Shown one piece after another: positions 11,086-22,061 of a stretch of DNA of 64,000 nucleotides. This DNA comes from Clarkia xantiana subsp. parviflora (lineage: Eukaryota; Streptophyta; Magnoliopsida; Myrtales; Onagraceae). The stretch covers positions 14,508,001 through 14,572,000 of the forward strand of contig JAPTYO010000017.1 in NCBI GenBank assembly GCA_036873135.1, written 5' to 3'. The position numbers and the translations under genes are program-made. Numbering within the stretch: the stretch's first letter is position 1; each line of letters starts with the position of its first letter. Below the pieces are notes generated by a model that saw only the letters and a program-made list of their open reading frames with translations, searched no databases and was not told the origin of the DNA.

Positions 11086-11139
11086 TGATCTGGTAGAAGC
11101 TATTTTGGCTTTTCGTAAGCTTCCCACAGACGGCGCCAA

Positions 11140-11911
11140 TGTTGGATCACGGGCGAAGCTTCGTTACGTCCTTGACGGAATGCTTGGACTCCTGGGCTCC
11201 GCGTAATCCTGCAAAAGGGGATGACCTGGGTGGTGACCCAGAATCCCTCTCCGATGCTTAAATGAGTACGGTGATCAATGGGTGGTAAGCAAAAGAGTAT
11301 ATGTTCGTCTCAGCCTAGTTTAGATGATGGTTTTCTGAGGTAACTTCCTCCTTTATATAGGAGGGGAAGTTACCCAGTTACCTGTTACTGCGCCTGGCAG
11401 TTTTACCCATGATTCCGTGTATCTCGCCACGATTCCGCATATCTCGGTCGGGATTCCGTATATCTCGCCCCACGCTCCGCGTATCTTACCCGTACTCCGT
11501 GTATCTCGGGCACGCCCTGCGTATCTCGGGGGAGATTATCTATATTTTAACCGTCTTCCCACTAGTCTCATCTAGTAGGCGGGTTTCTCGGTCTTATCCT
11601 CTGATCACAAGTCTCGACTCCTGTCGGGGACTCCAGAGTTGTCTCATTCTAGATCACCACCCAGGACCTTCAGTCTCTACGGGACAGGTCCAGCCTCTGC
11701 GGGGCTTTATTTATCGGGGCCTTTACTAAGGCATATCGGGGCCTACTCAGAGGCTTCTTATCGGGAGCGTTCAGCTCGTTCATCGGGACCGCTAAAGTCG
11801 GGACCCTTCGTGCTGGGCCTCTGGGCCTTCAAGGCTTTTCACGAGGCCCACTGGACCTACTCGCCGTCCAATGGCTGTTAACGGGGCTAACGATTACATC
11901 GTAACCCATCA
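11140..11911 (-). repeat. 5' LTR, family C copy 1 (772 bp)
   Basis: On the minus strand TGATGGGTTACGATGTAATC ... GTGATCCAACA. The TATA box is CTATATAAAGG at about 11351-11361 (reverse). Tandem GAGATACG-type units lie at about 11410-11540. It is clearly related to, but diverged from, the LTRs at 18797 and 46521. Confidence 0.88.
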
Positions 11912-14804
11912 TTGTATATGATCTTCTACTTTGTGATATTGATCTTTATCATATTATATATAAGTTGTTAATTTTTAATTGGTTAGGTCCATATTCTAGT
12001 TGGTGTACTTGGTCCAAAAAATAATTTCTCTCGACTCGATAATGGTATTCTAGACTCTCTTTTTTGTCGAAGAGTGCTAAAGAATTACGCGTTTTCACAT
12101 TTAAACCTACTTTAAACACATCACGACACATCACGTGTATTTCTTTACCAAAATTGGTACAATAAATAAGAGGATACTCATAGTGGGAAAATCATATGTG
12201 ATATGACTAGCCAAAGTTGACTTACATTAAAACTTAATAATGTTTAGTTGCAATCCGCCATATTCAATTTTGAAGCCTAGAAACGTAAGTCGGGGTTTTT
12301 TCTAATATTAAACTTTTTTATATAATTATTATTGTCAATGAAGTAGAACAAGTTCAGCTATCAATTACTCTAGATTATAATAATTAAGATATACTAGGGC
12401 TGACTCCGCACTACGCGCGGAGACACGTTAAATTGTGAATATTTGTATTTGTTTATTTTAAGAGTAGTTTAGTTTTAATGAATATTCAGTGTTTATTTTT
12501 GTATATATTTGATTTTTTTTGTATGTTAAATAGTATTTTTTTGTAATTTTTATTTTTAAATGTTTTTATAAATATTAGGTTAATATATGATTTGTTAGGT
12601 TGCGTATATGTTATAATTGTTTTAGTGTTAATTGTACTTCACATGATATTAATAGTACTTCTCTTAATATCAAACTGTATTTCGTAAAGCTGAATCCTAA
12701 ATTTTAAAGCTAAATCTAATGTATGAAATGTTACGTTTGGGTCATGTTAGATTTTGAATATTTATATTTGTATATTTAATTTTTATTTTGAGAGTAATTA
12801 GTTTGAAATAATTTGTATATTTATTTGATGTTTTAGAGTTTTTAATTATTCTAGTCAATTATTTTATTTTCTATGAGGAACAGATATGTGCCAATTATTA
12901 GACTGACATTTATATTGCGACTTTCTTCTAATTTTTGTAAAACTATAAAACCAGCATGAGTGAGACTTGGAAGCTGTCGATACAGAGTTGGAAGATACGG
13001 TTATTTCCAATAATTTTTTTCTTCTTCAAACGTATTGGAATGAAAATATCTACAAATGAATATAAAAAAAAAATACTAATTCATTTTATTAATATAATCA
13101 TTATATTAGGGGAAAATAAAAACTGTAGAAGTTGTAGGGAGGTGTAAAATTGATGTTTTATTTATTTTCTTAATATTGTTAAGGAAAGACTAATTTTATA
13201 TTTGGGATATACATTTTTTTTTATGAAAGAAAAGTGTTTTTAGTGAATGAAATTGAATGTAGAAATTAATTCATACTATTTATTATGGTGGTATTAATTT
13301 TCATATTAATTATAATATATTGTATTTCTTAAAATGTATACCGTAAAGATGATATTTTAAGAAAGGTAATGATTTTTTTATGTATTGCATTTAATGTAAT
13401 AGTTTTTTTTTAAGGCTATGTATATATATTTATTTATTTAAAATAAGTTGTTTAAGTTTAGGTTTTTTTAAGGCTATGTATATATATTTATTTATTTTTC
13501 CTAAGGCTGAGATTGAAAATGAAGAGTCTGAAGAGTTAGAGCCCCATCTGTCCAAGCGAACTTTGAATTTAATTTACTGAATTGTAACTGATAATCAATT
13601 GAAACCTCTAAGCAATGAATTGAAACATATATAATCATGGAACTGAAACCGAAATGAATTCAATTCAAGGAATTGAAACCATGAGCAAAATTGAGCCAAG
13701 AAAAAAAAAACCATGAGCGAAACAACTCTTGGGCACTCCCTTTCCACTGCTTCTTTAATGGTCTCAATGTAGCTGCAAGCAAATCCATAAGCCATGCATG
13801 CATGTTATTATATAATTTTCATTAATTAATTAATCAAAGGAGGTGGCCGTCGTCGCTCCTTCCCTGTGGAGTCCAGCAGCAGTGAAGCGTCGCATGACTT
13901 TCAAATCAAATCAAATTACTAATTAACTAAGTGGTTTTCTAAATCATAGATTAATTAATTACCCATCAAGGAGAAAGCATTTTTTTTCCGATTCAAACCT
14001 AAAAAAAAAAGAATACATTGAGTTTTTTTCGATACATAAATTCTGCCGTACCTACATCAGGGATAATACATAGTTCAATAGGCAAACCTTTATTTCAATG
14101 CTATTGTCTCATGGATATCAGGGTTTATGTACAACTGGCCGGATGTAGTTGTATTCAAAGTTGGCTTGCCTGACACAGCAAAATTAATTTTCATTATACA
14201 ATGAGTTTAAGTAATATTGTGAGACAAAAAGCTGAAAGAGCAACTCAAGTAACCTTGCCATTTTGTATTCCTATAAAATAATTAATCAAAATCAGTCAAC
14301 AAACAGAATATGATAGCATCATATGAAAAAATAATCAAACGATTGAAATTACAAAGATTACAAAATTGTACATAAGTTAAGTAAAATTCATGTAATTTGA
14401 TCAGGAATTTAATCAGGAAAGCTAATGAAAAAATTCACGCAATCTAGCAAAACAAAGAATTGATCTCAATTTTAATAAATAATTTTAACAAAACAAAAAC
14501 ACATTGAGCAAAGGAATTGTAATCAATAATTTTGGCAAAACAAAAATTGATCATAATTTTTCACAAAACAATTATGTAAAATTGAATTAAACATGAAAAG
14601 TTACCGTATGAGTGTGGATATCCTTCTGAGTGTCGATATCCTTTTGAAGATAATGAGTTGATATATATAAATTTTCTCTAACTCTATGAATTCGGTGTGA
14701 AACGGCAGCGATTTAATTTCCATGAATTAATTCGAGTTCAACTGCAGTGAATAAATTTTAGTAAATTAAATTTCAGTAAATTAAATTTCTGAAATGTAAG
14801 TGAA
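11912..14804. other. AT-rich host intergenic DNA, no gene recognised
   Basis: Strongly AT-rich with many stops in all frames. I see no convincing exon. Short internal direct repeats occur, for example a 29 bp AAGGCTATGTATATATATTT-type block at about 13408-13436 and again at 13466-13494. The only structured signals are the Helitron-like terminus at 12394 and the boundary of the Helitron candidate at 14805. Confidence 0.6.
12394..12421 (-). other. Helitron-like 3' terminus (hairpin plus CTAG)
   Basis: On the minus strand a GC hairpin (CTCCGC..GCGGAG, at about 12404-12422) is followed after about 6 nt by the terminal CTAG (12394-12397) and a host T. This is the arrangement of a Helitron 3' end (hairpin, CTRR, insertion between A and T). 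I could not find the matching TC 5' end, so the extent to the right is unknown. Confidence 0.45.
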
Positions 14805-16979
14805 CTAGAGCACTGAACCCGCGCAACGCGCGGGTGAGAAACAAAAAAGTAAAATAAACAAAATTGAGTTCATAAAAAATATACTATATTTATTTGAATG
14901 ATATAATTAATGGAACTAACAAATAAAAAAGTGGTGGTGGTTTCCACGACAATGGTAACATCCGCATCCGTAACATTCACCTTCTCTGTCAATATTTATG
15001 AATTTATTGTTTGTACATCCGAGATAGAACTCATAGCCCGAATCTAGGTTCATTCGACCCAAATCTAAGAGTTGTTGTTCTGATATCGAGCCTGTACATC
15101 TCGTACTCATATATGGATGTCAGATCTGGGTTGACTGAGCCCATGCATAATATCTTTAGGTTCGATCTTGAACTCAAAGCCTTCAACAGCTTTAATTGAT
15201 CGAACTCTGTCCAATTTTCTGCTTTGTGTATACCCTAATTTTAGGTGATTCATCTATTATTTAATGGCTACTCTTCCTGCTGTAATGTTCGAATTTTATC
15301 TTCTTTATAAAATGAATTAATTTATAATAAAAAATTGGTTACATAATACATAGTGCATTACTTATATTTAAGGAATGCTTTATATAAAAACATAAATTTA
15401 CGTGTGGGTCCTATTTTTAAAGAATGCTATGTAAAACCACTGTAGATAGTTTTTGTTGCTTCACTTAAATAAACATGTAGGACCCACGTTTACGTAATCT
15501 TTACGTAATACCATTGTGGATGCTCTCGAAATAAGAAAATAAACTTAAAAATTTTAATTTTATAAATAATTGATATAGTAAAATAAATGTTTGGTAAATT
15601 AGGTTCTGGCTTGTTACTTAATCGAGCATAACATAATGTTATTATAAAGTATGCTAGATTATGTCGCCGCGCAGGTGACTTATTACATAAATTGAACTTT
15701 TCTAGCTAAATTAATGAAGTTTAATGAAATTATCATTTTTTTGTTTGTACGATAAAGATTAATAAACTACAAATAAATAAACAAAAAAAAACTAAAGTTT
15801 GGAAACATCTCCTGATAATTAAGTCTCGATCTACATTTTACGTGAGTATTGAACATCAAAACATGCAATGTACATTTACCAAAAAACAATTTCGAGATGG
15901 GCTTGGGCCAATAGTGGTGACAACACGATTGATAGTTCCATCTCGATCAATGTATTTCCAACCCACCAAAAAGCCCAAACTCAATTACTAACCTTACATA
16001 TTAAATCTACTATACCTCACCTCCGTACTAAATTACTCACGCTCTTGTAATTTAATCTTCAGCCTAGCACTCATCCTTCAAAGCCAATTCTCTCCATGTG
16101 CAACCACACACGCTGCCTCCACCCACACACAACGCCTCCCATCAGCCGAAACAGCTGATATAACACCGATGAGGTGAGTTGCTAGTCGGTGACTTACTGA
16201 AGTTAAAAGCTCAGATCGGCGGAAACCTTTGTCGAATCGCCTAAATCTTTAAGATTACGGTTGAAGAGCGAGATGTGAATGGTTGCATGCGACGGCCGGA
16301 CAATTGTAGGGAGACCCGTGTCAGATCGTCTAGATCTGTTGATTACGTCTGATGGATTGATGTGCGGCAGACGAACAACTGTCGGGCGGTGGACGGGTCT
16401 CCTTCCCCACCATCTCCTTCTTCATCTTTCCTCCTATTCACTTATCGACCCTTCCCTCGGTCTATTCAAGCAATTGGTGTTTCTTTTGAAACAATTGGTT
16501 CGTCATGTGAGGGTAAGAGAGATTGTTGCCTGCTAGATGATATGATTAAATATATAGCAAATACTATTTAGAAACTTCCGGCGTTTCATTTTTATCTCTG
16601 TCGCTTCGTTTGCAGGTTGTATTCATTAATGATTTATTAATTTTGAAGTCTCTTCGGATCAGAGTGTTTAGGGTTAGAGCGTTTAGAGTTTGCTACTATG
16701 AGCTAACGTGTCAATCTCATAGTGAATTTCAACCATAGACAATCAGTATTAGAAGAACAAAGCCTAAAGCACTGTCGTTTGGAATTAGAGCAATGTCGTT
16801 TTAATTCATCCGGAGCTTAGTTTGGAAATAGAGCGATGTCGTTTTAATTACTGCTGCGTTTTATGATGCTGCGTTTAGATGATTGAACACGTGGCAGCCT
16901 ATTAACTGCGTTTAGTGCTGAGTTGTCAGCCTCACAGCTTTCCTCATGGCTAAACCATCAGGGTTAGTATATATTTAGA
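14805..16979 (-). mobile_element. Non-autonomous Helitron candidate (about 2.2 kb)
   Basis: The minus-strand 3' end at 14805 reads ACCCGCGC-GTT-GCGCGGGT (an 8 bp stem), then TCAGTGCT and terminal CTAG, followed by host T. A matching minus-strand 5' end starting TCTAAATATATACTAACCC is at 16979, preceded by A (complement of T16980). Both ends therefore fit insertion into an A^T target without target duplication. No Rep/helicase coding is visible, so it would be non-autonomous. The 3' end is well supported; the 5' end rests on a weaker TC/A-T-rich match. Confidence 0.45.
15340..15531. mobile_element. MITE-like imperfect inverted repeat
   Basis: The right end, read in reverse, is GAGAGCATCCACAATGG, like the termini of many plant MITEs. 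Internal arms pair: ACGTGTGGGTCCTA near 15401 with TAGGACCCACGT near 15478. CATAGTGCATTAC at the left end mirrors the right terminus imperfectly. No coding capacity. It lies inside the Helitron candidate. Target duplication not established. Confidence 0.35.
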
Positions 16980-17091
16980 TTAGATTTAGATAATTGGATG
17001 GAACGGACTGATGAAGAAGATGGATGGGATGAAGAGGAATGGTCTGATCAAGAAGGTGAATGGGTTCGACTGAAATTAATGCAAATTTGAT

Positions 17092-17228
17092 TATTCCGGA
17101 GTATTAATTCATATTGTGGTTATTGATTATCCATATTGAATATGGGCTCTTATTCTTAAGTATTAAATTCCGGAGTATTAATCCATATTGTGGTTATTGA
17201 TTATCCATATTGAATATTGGCTCTTTAA
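17092..17228. repeat. Tandem duplication upstream of PR-1 gene
   Basis: A unit of about 75 bp (TTCCGGAGTATTAATYCATA ... GAATATKGGCTCTT) occurs twice head to tail with few differences, starting at about 17092 and 17168. It lies 450-590 bp upstream of the PR-1 start codon, so it could carry duplicated promoter elements; that role is inference only. Confidence 0.7.
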
Positions 17229-17618
17229 TTCCAGAGTATTTTTTTAGAAACCGGAAATTAATACGTTATTATGTAAACCTAATTAATCCATTATTATGTA
17301 AACTTAATTAATGCAAACCGGTTTAATGAGGTGCCATCGTCAAATTAACTTCATGAATGCTGACTTGGCAGAATGTAATTAAATGTGTTATTATCTATCC
17401 TGTCGTTTCAATATATAAATATATATATATAGTTCAAATTTCCAACGAAAAAACCACCCGTCTTTATTACAGTAACGCATCAAACTCGAAATTAAGAAAG
17501 CTTAAGACGAAGAAAAGATGAACTTGTTTAAATAAAAGTTGGAATAACAAAGATGGGATACGTGGGACCCTATATGCATGAATTCTTGGATGGATACAAA
17601 ATAAATTCACATCCTCGA

Positions 17619-17630
17619 CTATATATATGA
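17619..17630 (+). promoter_or_regulatory. TATA box of PR-1 gene
   Basis: CTATATATATGA lies about 50 bp upstream of the chosen ATG (17677), a usual distance for a plant gene with a short leader. The in-frame ATG at 17635 is only 5 bp beyond this box, so it should lie upstream of the transcription start. Further upstream, TTTGACGAT on the reverse strand at about 17337-17345 combines a W-box core (TTGAC) with a TGACG (as-1-like) core, motifs typical of defence-gene promoters; one copy is weak evidence. Confidence 0.6.
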
Positions 17631-17676
17631 CCCCATGGTTGAAATTAAAGAAACAGAGAGAGGAAAGGAAAAAGAA

Positions 17677-18177
17677 ATGGGTTTTTGCAAAATGATATCT
17701 TCAGCTCTAACTTTTGCTTCTCTAATATTCCTTACACAGTTGGTCTTCCCCTCCACCGCACAAAATTCGGCCAAAGACTATCTTGACGGCCACAACGCCG
17801 CAAGAAATGCAGTTAAGGTGAGGCCTCTGAAGTGGGACAACGGCCTCGCGTCCTACGCTCAAAAATACGCAAACAGCCACGCCAGAGACTGCAAACTTGA
17901 CTCCTCCGGGGGACCCTACGGAGAAAACCTTGCAGGGAGCAACGGTGACATGTCCGGGGCGGCAGCAGTGAACATGTGGGTTGATGAGAAGGCCAACTAT
18001 AACTATGCCTCAAACACTTGTACCAATTCCGCGAGTCAATGTCATCTATACACCCAAGTTGTTTGGCGCAACTCTCTCCGTTTGGGTTGCGGTCGGGTGA
18101 AGTGCAGAAACGGAGGAACTGTCATCATCTGCAGTTACGACCCTCCTGGCAACATCATCGGACAAAAGCCCTACTAA
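17677..18177 (+). CDS. PR1: Pathogenesis-related protein 1 (CAP/SCP superfamily), atypical cavity residues
   Basis: Single-exon gene, 166 residues. Residues 1-28 form a signal peptide (hydrophobic core ALTFASLIFL, cleavage probably A28|Q29), giving a 138-residue secreted apoplastic protein, the usual PR-1 length. The CAP domain fills the mature part: GHNAAR, PYGENLA (E83), WVDEKANYNY (E104), YTQVVWRNSLRLGCGRVKC. The six cysteines expected for three disulfides are present (72, 115, 122, 138, 143, 152). Both CAP-tetrad histidines are missing: the LVHSGGPYGEN position reads LDSSGGPYGEN (Ser76), and CGHYTQ reads CHLYTQ (Leu124). The C-terminus CSYD-PPGNIIGQKPY keeps the CAPE-peptide signature. 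I chose ATG 17677 over the in-frame ATG at 17635 because the latter would place a charged stretch before the signal peptide and nearly overlaps the TATA box. The frame is intact. Known family role: defence, sterol binding. Confidence 0.93.
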   Translation: MGFCKMISSALTFASLIFLTQLVFPSTAQNSAKDYLDGHNAARNAVKVRPLKWDNGLASYAQKYANSHARDCKLDSSGGPYGENLAGSNGDMSGAAAVNMWVDEKANYNYASNTCTNSASQCHLYTQVVWRNSLRLGCGRVKCRNGGTVIICSYDPPGNIIGQKPY

Positions 18178-18214
18178 TCAACTACTTTTATCTCTCATTC
18201 CCCCACTTTACTAC

Positions 18215-18220
18215 AATAAA
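18215..18220 (+). terminator. Polyadenylation signal of PR-1 gene
   Basis: AATAAA 38 bp after the TAA, within an A/T-rich 3' region. Confidence 0.55.
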
Positions 18221-18796
18221 TTCAAGTTACTCTGTGTAACAATTGAGTTTATCATAATAAGCCTATTAATTACAATAATTTACTTATGTCAATATGTTAA
18301 ATTACTTCATCAGAAAAATAATTAAATTACTAATAAACAAAACTATTACAATAAATATACTTTTTGTTTTGGCAATAATAAATATTTCGTTAAGAATTAT
18401 TAATATTTTGAACTTATTAAATATAATCGTTTTCTATAACTGAAGTTCATTAGTTGTTACTCTCCACACCTAATGTAGGTGGGTGGTTTAGAAAGAACCT
18501 GTCACATGTGCTGTATTAATATCTATCTAATGTTTCATGGTATAGAAAGAACATGTCACATGCACTAAATTAAGACCTAATTTTCCTTATAAGTAAAGCA
18601 TATGTTAACATGATCGTAAGCCAATCACCAGCCCAAACAAAATACGCAATAAGTTCAATACATTATATACATAGTAAGAACAAAAGAGAAATGCCAGAGG
18701 TTTGTAGAATACTTTATTTTAATCTAGAATATCTTAGACGTCTGGTTACACCTATGCAATAATTTCCTCGGTCAATGGAAGATTTAGGATCCCGGC
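18221..18796. other. AT-rich spacer between PR-1 and family C element
   Basis: No gene seen. A roughly 30 bp imperfect direct repeat (TAGAAAGAACMTGTCACATG) occurs at about 18489 and 18542. The last 5 bp (18792-18796, ccggc) are the target-site duplication of the family C element, repeated at 47280-47284. Confidence 0.7.
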
Positions 18797-19554
18797 TGAT
18801 GGGTTCCGATGTAATCGTCAACCCCGTTAACAGCCAATGGACGACGAGTAGGTCCAGTGGGCCTCATGAAAAGCCTGGAAGGCTCAGAGGCCTAGTACGA
18901 AGGGTCCCGACTTCAGCGGTCCCGATACATGAGCTGAATGCTCCCGACAAGAAGCCTCTGAGTAGGCCCCGATATGCCTTAGTAAAGGCCCCGATAATAA
19001 AGCCCCGCGGAGGCTGGACCTGTCTCGTGAGACAAAGGGTCTTGGATGGTGACCTAGAATGAAGACAACTCTGGAGTCCCCGACAGAAGTTGGGACTTGT
19101 GATCAGAGGATAAGACCGAGAAACCCGCCTACTAGATAGAGTAGTGAAAGACGGTTAAAGATATAGATAAACTCCCCCGAGATACGCAGGGCGTGCCCGA
19201 GATACTCGGAGAGTGGGCAAGATACGCGGAGCGTGGGGCGAGATATATGGAATCCTGAACGAGATATACGGAATCGTAGCGAGATATGTAGAATCATGGG
19301 CAAAACGGCCAATCACGATCGCAGGTAACTGAGTAACTTCCCCTCCTATATAAAGGAGGAAGTTACCTCAGAAAACCATCTATCTAATACGCACTTAGAT
19401 TACTGCTGCCACCCCATTGATCACATACTCATTTGAGCATCGGAGAGGGATTATGGGTCACCACCCAGGTCATCCCCTTTTGCAGGATTACGCGGAGTCC
19501 AGGAGTCCAAGCTTTCCGTCAAGGACGTAACGGAGCTTCGCCTGTGATCCAACA
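18797..19554 (+). repeat. 5' LTR, family C copy 2 (758 bp)
   Basis: TGATGGGTTCCGATGTAATC ... GTGATCCAACA. TATA box CTATATAAAGG at 19346-19356. Tandem GAGATACGCRG units (about 20 bp) at about 19178-19300. Near-identical to 46521-47279. Confidence 0.95.
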
Positions 19555-19579
19555 TTGGCGCCGTCTGTAGGAAACTAAC

Positions 19580-20576
19580 TGATGGATATACGCATGATTC
19601 GGGCTCGGTTTTAATTATTCGGACATCATGCACGCACGTAAGACCCACTACGAAACCCAATTTCGAGCTAACCGGAGGAAACCGGGCAAGTCGCGAACTT
19701 GCCTGGCACCCCCGGGGGCTTACCCGGAATTCCGGGTAAGCTTAGCACCCCGGGGGTGTCGCGCACACCCCCCATTTTGTCTCGAATGTATAGGAGACCC
19801 GATTTTTAACTAACTCCTATGTGTCCGAGACCTATGTTTCAAAGGCGCGCGCGTCCTGCTCGGGACGACTGCCTGAGACGAGCATCAGAGCCCTCTTCCC
19901 AAAGCTCTCCCCTGCATCCCGGTTCACATTGAACCGGGTCAAAACCGGCTTACGGTTCAAGGTTGCCTATAAATAGCCACCTTGGGGGTAAGTATTTTCA
20001 AGTCACTTTGGGTGAGAATTGAGAAGAGCTCTGACCTCTCTCTAACTTTCTCTCTCTAGAACTGTCTAATGTTGACCGTCGGAGTGAGCGCACCAAGTAC
20101 CTCCCCCCTCTCCACGGGAGTTGCTCGGTAATGCTCCTCTTGCAGGTACGGACGGACATTCAGCGAGAGAGCCCGAAGGACTTAGTGCGATTTTGAAGAC
20201 GAAGGCAAAGGCTCGTGCACGACCCTAGGAGACGGACTTGGCCCTAACAAGCTCGCACCCAACCCGAAGACATCGACAAGTTACTCAGCAGACAGCCCGC
20301 GTTAACTTGGTCGAAACACTGTCTAATGTTGACCGTCGGAGTGAGCGCACCAAGCACCTCCCCCCCTCTCCACGGGAGTTGCTCGGTAATGCTCCTCTTG
20401 CAGGTACGGACGGACGGTCAGCGAGAGAGCCCGAAGGACTTAGTGTGATTTTGAAGACGAAGCCAAAGGCCTGTGCACGACCCTAGGAGACGGACTTTGC
20501 CCTAACAAGCTCGCACCCAACCCGAAGACATCGACAAGTTACTCAGCAGACAGCCCGCGTTAACTTGGTCGAAACA
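19580..20576 (+). repeat. 5' LTR, family D (997 bp) with terminal tandem duplication
   Basis: TGATGGATATACGCATGATT ... GGTCGAAACA. TATA box CCTATAAATAG at 19967-19977. The right end consists of two tandem copies (about 259 bp each, at about 20060-20317 and 20318-20576) beginning CTGTCTAATGTTGACCGTCG; each copy ends with the LTR terminus GTCGAAACA. The 3' LTR carries the same duplication plus indels (about 30 bp near 27415 and 6 bp near 27635). Confidence 0.93.
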
Positions 20577-20614
20577 CTTGGCGCCGTCCGTGGATCACCC
20601 ACAAGACCAAAAGC

Positions 20615-22057
20615 ATGGCAAGCAACGAGCAGCCACCGCCGACTAAGACGAAGAAAAGAGGACCAGGACGTCCAAGGAAAACTCCGGCCCCGGAGTCAAG
20701 CATGAGACCTCCTCCGCAGAGAGCTCAGAGAGACCCCCCGCAGAGCCAAAGCGAGGCCTCAGTCGCCTCTTCTATGCCAACAAGAAGCGTAAACTCTCGG
20801 AGTAACGCGCAAGGGGGCACACAGCAAACCGACGCTCCTCCAGGCTTCGCCCATCAAACCTTCAACACGCAGGAGCAACCATACAGAATGCCAAATGCTG
20901 GGGCATACAATCAGGCACCAGGGGCACAGGCTGCGCCTGCAGTCACCCCAGAAATGATGGCGGCACTCGAACAGCTGCTTCATCTGAGAGAGGCCCTGCG
21001 CAACCAAGGATACGGGGCGCCACCGCCCCCTCCCGCGCAACAAGCAAATATGCCCCCGCCACCAAGGCAGGCGCCTCCAATGAATGCACCTCAGCAGAGA
21101 GGCCCTACAATCTCAAAAACCCCGACCTTTCACGGGAATGCACAGCAAAGCAGGCAGTTCCCCCAACAAGGGACAAGACAGGAGCTCTCGCACTCCCAAA
21201 CACCCTACCAAGCAGGGCCATTGAATGAAAGAGCCTGGAGGCAGCCGTCTCAGACATTCCAGGGATATCAAGGTGGATATTCTCAGTACAACCCGACGCA
21301 GGCGCAATTTCCCCAACAAGGCGCAAGCATGGGACAAGAAGCATGCCCCCCAAATCAGGGTAACCCAGTTACCGGGTTGACGGAGGAGATGCTTGAAAAG
21401 CTGATTGAAAAGAAGATAAAGCAAAGGAAAATTAGAGGGATGAACACATTGGTGGACACCACATCCCACCCTTTCACTGACGAGCTGGTGTACAGTCGCG
21501 TCCCAGACGCACTGTATAATCTAAGTCCGGAAAAGTACCGAGGCAAGGGAGACCCGATAGAGCATGTGCAGCAGCATGAAGCAATGCTTGTGGGGAGGAC
21601 AGACAACCCTCACCACATAGCCATGACATTCCCCCAAACATTAGGCGGACCAGCTGCACACTGGCTCTTCTCCCTGCCAAAGAAGAGCATAGACTCGTGG
21701 CAGTCCCTCAAAGAAAAGTTCATCCACCGTTACATGGGAGAACGTTCGATCGTCAAAGGATCAAATGCCTTGGATGACGTCAAGCAGGAGTGGAATGAGT
21801 CCCTCGCAAGCTACTACATCCGGTTTAATCAAAACATCTCGAAAATTCAAACGAACATCGCAGAGATAGAAATCATCCATGCCTTTGTCAGAAACCTGGG
21901 TAGGCACGGGTACGACTTGGGCCAAAAGCTTTCTACAAGGCCGGTGGAAACAATGGAAGAACTCGTGGCAAGAGTAAAAGAGTACATTGATGCTGAGCAC
22001 TACAAGATGACAGCCCGGGACAAGTGGGTTAAGCCCGACAACAATAAAGATGAGTAA
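20615..22057 (+). CDS. Gag protein, family D
   Basis: Intact 480-residue frame from ATG 20615, about 38 bp after the LTR/primer-binding site. Residues 1 to about 245 are low complexity (Pro, Gln, Ala, basic KKRGPGRPRK near the start, an AT-hook-like motif). The remainder is a Retrotrans_gag capsid: TSHPFTDELVYSRVPDA, AAHWLFSLPKKSIDSW, HRYMGERSIVKG, SLASYYIRFNQNISKI, MEELVARVKEYIDAEH. It ends soon after the capsid, with no zinc knuckle and no protease. Its nearest relative here is family A Gag, not B or C. It should form particles, but reverse transcription needs another element's Pol. Confidence 0.9.
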   Translation: MASNEQPPPTKTKKRGPGRPRKTPAPESSMRPPPQRAQRDPPQSQSEASVASSMPTRSVNSRSNAQGGTQQTDAPPGFAHQTFNTQEQPYRMPNAGAYNQAPGAQAAPAVTPEMMAALEQLLHLREALRNQGYGAPPPPPAQQANMPPPPRQAPPMNAPQQRGPTISKTPTFHGNAQQSRQFPQQGTRQELSHSQTPYQAGPLNERAWRQPSQTFQGYQGGYSQYNPTQAQFPQQGASMGQEACPPNQGNPVTGLTEEMLEKLIEKKIKQRKIRGMNTLVDTTSHPFTDELVYSRVPDALYNLSPEKYRGKGDPIEHVQQHEAMLVGRTDNPHHIAMTFPQTLGGPAAHWLFSLPKKSIDSWQSLKEKFIHRYMGERSIVKGSNALDDVKQEWNESLASYYIRFNQNISKIQTNIAEIEIIHAFVRNLGRHGYDLGQKLSTRPVETMEELVARVKEYIDAEHYKMTARDKWVKPDNNKDE

Positions 22058-22061
22058 ATAA

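Larger units (their letters stand above)
6337..11911 (-). mobile_element. Family C LTR retrotransposon, copy 1 (5' LTR to integrase N-terminus)
   Basis: Minus-strand element: LTR 11140-11911, primer-binding site (about 11122-11139), gag-protease 8668-11085, RT and first RNase H 7184-8671, second RNase H and integrase zinc finger 6337-7156. Family B is inserted in the integrase at 6336/6337 and the rest lies left of the window. The LTR right end (cccatca at 11911) borders the AT-rich host island. The order RT - RNase H - second RNase H - INT is diagnostic of the Tat lineage. Confidence 0.92.

Noticed and set aside
12956..16571. Several 60-85-codon ORFs in the AT-rich island
   Set aside because: Short, biased composition, no signal peptide, domain or splice context; consistent with chance.
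17635..17676. Upstream in-frame ATG of the PR-1 gene as start
   Set aside because: It would add 14 charged residues before the signal peptide and lies only 5 bp after the TATA box.
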